NCBI GenBank assembly: GCA_034509495.1
Contig: CM067522.1
Location: 7,377,916 to 7,441,915, forward strand
DNA: 64,000 bases
DNA from: Acestrorhynchus altus
Lineage: Eukaryota > Chordata > Actinopteri > Characiformes > Acestrorhynchidae
Direction: 5' to 3'
Shown in pieces: positions 61,551 through 64,000 of the stretch (position 1 is the stretch's first letter; each line of letters begins with the position of its first letter). The translations under genes and the position numbers were made by a program. Under the pieces are notes generated by a model. It saw only the letters and a program-made list of their open reading frames with translations, ran no database searches and had not been told where the DNA came from.

Positions 61551-62221
61551 TTAACCTTTAGAACCCAAGGCTAATTGTATGGTATGTTTTCAGGGTTTTA
61601 AATATCCTGTAAATAGATATTGATGTTTTCAGGAGATCCTAGATTTGTCTTAATTTGATATTCACATTTAATGTAAATATTAATAGAATATACACATTCA
61701 TATGAATTTGACCATATTTTGATTTTGGCTTTATAAGGACTGACACTTTACATCTGTTGAATCCTGTTGAAAATTGATCATCCAGAGAGTTTTTTTTGTA
61801 ATGATTAGATTGACAAGGATATTTATAATAACAAGATATTCAAAGTACTTGACAGTAGTACACATAAAATACAAAAAAAAAAAAAACACCTGAATGTCCT
61901 TTATTATTTTTGTTATTTATGTATGTATCAGTATTGTCCCGGCACAAGACTTTTATTTTGAAATCTGAACACTGCGTAAGCAAACAAACAGAGCTAACAG
62001 CCTCTTCTTCATTTCCTCTGTAACCCAAAATTTGGGTCAGTTATGTCATTAGCTCTAACTACTTTTTGCTGATCAGTCTCCAGTTGTGCATGACACATCT
62101 AACAGGGTTTGATATGGTAAGTCTTGTAGTTTGTTATTATATGTGTATCATGCCTGTGGGTTACTCAGATCCTGAGATATAAAGCCTAGAAAACAGCATG
62201 TAACTGCCCACAAAGAGTTAT
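61551..62221 (+). mobile_element. TTAA-end element, copy 11
   Basis: An intact left end TTAACCTTTAGAACCCAAGG at 61551, followed by TGAATGTCCTTTATTATTTT, TATGTATGTATCAGTATTGT and GTGTATCATGCCTGTGGGTT. The right end is shortened, ending CAAAGAGTTAT. The left terminal bases AGAACCCAAG are the inverse complement of copy 1's right terminal bases CTTGGGTTCT, which shows the inverted ends. Confidence 0.8.
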
Positions 62222-64000
62222 CACAAGAATCTTTGCAGGAGGACTTGTGTGGTTAAATATTCAGGTAGTGGAGAAGCATGTGTTAAGAACTGTGATAGTG
62301 ATAGCTGATGACAATATGATCAATGTAGCCTACCTTCTTGTTATGCCACCCATCTGAAACCTTACAGTGAGCCATTATCCAGAGCACACAACAGCTTTGC
62401 CTCATTCGCAAAGAGCCACCAACATTGGTAGAAAAAAGAACAGCATGCAGGAAGTGCAATTGTCAAGTGTTGTTGTGATTCCTGTTCAAGTGAGTCTTTT
62501 GCATCTGAGGCTTTTCAGGGTTACGATTGACAATCTACAGCAGTCTCAGTTACACGTAAATAATCACACAGGGTGAAGCCTTTCTCCAAGAGACTTTCAT
62601 GTGGTATGATGCGCAGAGGATTCCCAATGTCAAGAGTGCTTATTAATCCTGATTGGCGGGCTGAGTCTTAAAGCACGGGAAGAAACACACTCTTATTAGG
62701 CCTCTCTCTAATGTCAGAATTACAACAAAACAATTGAATAATGAGTGTAAATTGACTGAATTGCAACTTGTTCTTTTTCTCAAATTTAGCAAAGATTACA
62801 GATCAGATGGAGCATTGCTGAAAATGTTAACAATAGAGCGTAACGTTGGAATATTTGTTTGCAACTCGTAGTTCGTGCATAATTTAGTATTAGTCACAAT
62901 TCTCTATTTCCTGTAAAGGACAGAGAATTTGGAGCATCTACTGAATTCTAATTGATTTAAGGGTGCCTCCCCAGCGAGCCCCCATTTCCCACCCTCTCTT
63001 ACACACACAGAGAGTCTGCTACTGACTTGCACATATGTAACTAATTGTATAGTGTTTATTGCTGGTTTGATTTATGAAAACAGAAATGAGAAAAGCGTAC
63101 CCGCTGCTTCAGCACACGGGGCCATAGATTATGCAAAACAGCTCTCACACTTTCCCCCTGCCTCTTCAGGTTGTCTTTTCAGAAAGCTATATTTGGATAC
63201 TTTTGGCAGGTTCACATAGCATGATTTTAACCCTGATGTTTGAATCTAGGACTGTTTTTGGAGATCACAGACAAAAACCTCAGGTCAAGACACATTGCGT
63301 GATTCTGGATCAATCACTATGTGATCGCAAGTGCCTCACAAGCCCCCAAGAATATGTAGCAGGATGGATATCTGGACCTGCCTATGACTCGGTTTGGTTT
63401 GTGTTGTGACTGGAAGGTAGTTAGACAACATCAACAAGCATCAACATTTCAGTGCATTCCCTTGTGCCAAAAATCTTGATTGAGCACTCTTTAACAAACC
63501 CTTTTCCTGACATCCATTTTGGAAACCAAAAATGTTTCTTGTGCATGACATAGCATGAGTTCTCTGTCATGGCCAAAGACATATTAACTATGTTCCAGTG
63601 AGGATCTCTGGCTAAAACTCCTATCAGTTAATGTAAACAAAATAACTGCATAATGAATCAAAGGTTGGAAATAATTACAGCTGAGGACCTGCTTGGAGGA
63701 AGGCAAGGTTTTTCTTTATTGGAAAGATGTCCATCAGGTACCATCACAGTGTCTTTCTCAGAATATACAGAATCCACAGGCTTATAAATCTTAATATGGG
63801 CTAAAACCAGGGTCAGGCCTTTTGTTACATAATCATTCTCAAAAAGAACATGATTAATTCCAGAAGAATACATGCACGGTTTAAATGGGCCTTTGGTTGG
63901 CAACCGTTATTTCCCACCTGGAGAGTTCTAGATTAAAAAAGTGCAGGCTACATTTTCTCTTACAAATATGAGAAACCAGTGGACAAGAGTCTTAAATTAT
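62222..64000. other. Unique intronic DNA to the window end
   Basis: No exon, RNA gene or repeat family recognised. Confidence 0.4.

Noticed and set aside
45469..64000. Search for the next TMEM8-family exon
   Set aside because: No frame resembles the conserved segment expected to follow; the next exon is probably beyond the window.

Overview
This window looks like intronic DNA from a ray-finned fish, probably an otophysan teleost (characin- or catfish-like). The evidence is the repeat content: several teleost Tc1/mariner relics, tRNA-derived SINEs, L2/CR1-type LINE tails, a long-inverted-repeat fold-back element familiar from characins and catfishes, and very long CA/GA microsatellites. There are no bacterial-type genes, operons, CRISPR arrays or intact mobile-element genes. 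The organism call is an inference from remembered repeat families, not from a search.

Only one convincing host coding segment is present. It is a 190-bp internal exon at 45269-45458 (+), with good splice sites, matching the N-terminal extracellular region of the TMEM8/PGAP6 family, most likely tmem8b. No second exon of that gene was found. If the call is right, the window is one intron of at least 45 kb, the exon, and the next intron of at least 18 kb. Nearly every other long reading frame is low-complexity repeat, transposon relic or chance.

The rest is layered repeats. The most notable is a non-autonomous element family seen in about eleven copies on both strands (for example 3291-4478, 27635-28464, 53559-54268, 61551-62221). 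Its best-preserved ends read TTAACCTTTAGAA... and ...TTCTAAGAGTTAA, so it has short inverted ends flanked by TTAA, as piggyBac-type elements do. Other layers are Tc1/mariner relics (6.8, 7.9, 15.6, 32.3, 36.2, 38.2, 41.0, 42.8 and 44.2 kb), fold-back MITEs (12.8, 20.3, 22.7, 25.6, 42.3 and 56.1 kb), SINEs (5.6, 9.9, 19.1, 45.0 and 52.7 kb), LINE tails (1.5, 3.3, 24.6 and 47.9 kb) and a decayed Ty3/Gypsy-like pol fragment (60.5-61.2 kb, minus).

The unusual observations are structural. A 40-bp segment from 29.3 kb is copied between two halves of a duplicated transposon segment at 28.0-28.2 kb. A LINE tail is nested inside a TTAA element. One TTAA element is split by about 650 bp carrying CCAAT- and YY1-like motifs. 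A (CA)36 array seems to have grown inside a MITE. A SINE carrying a CTCF-like core ends 74 bp before the splice acceptor. I see no evidence for a novel multi-gene system.
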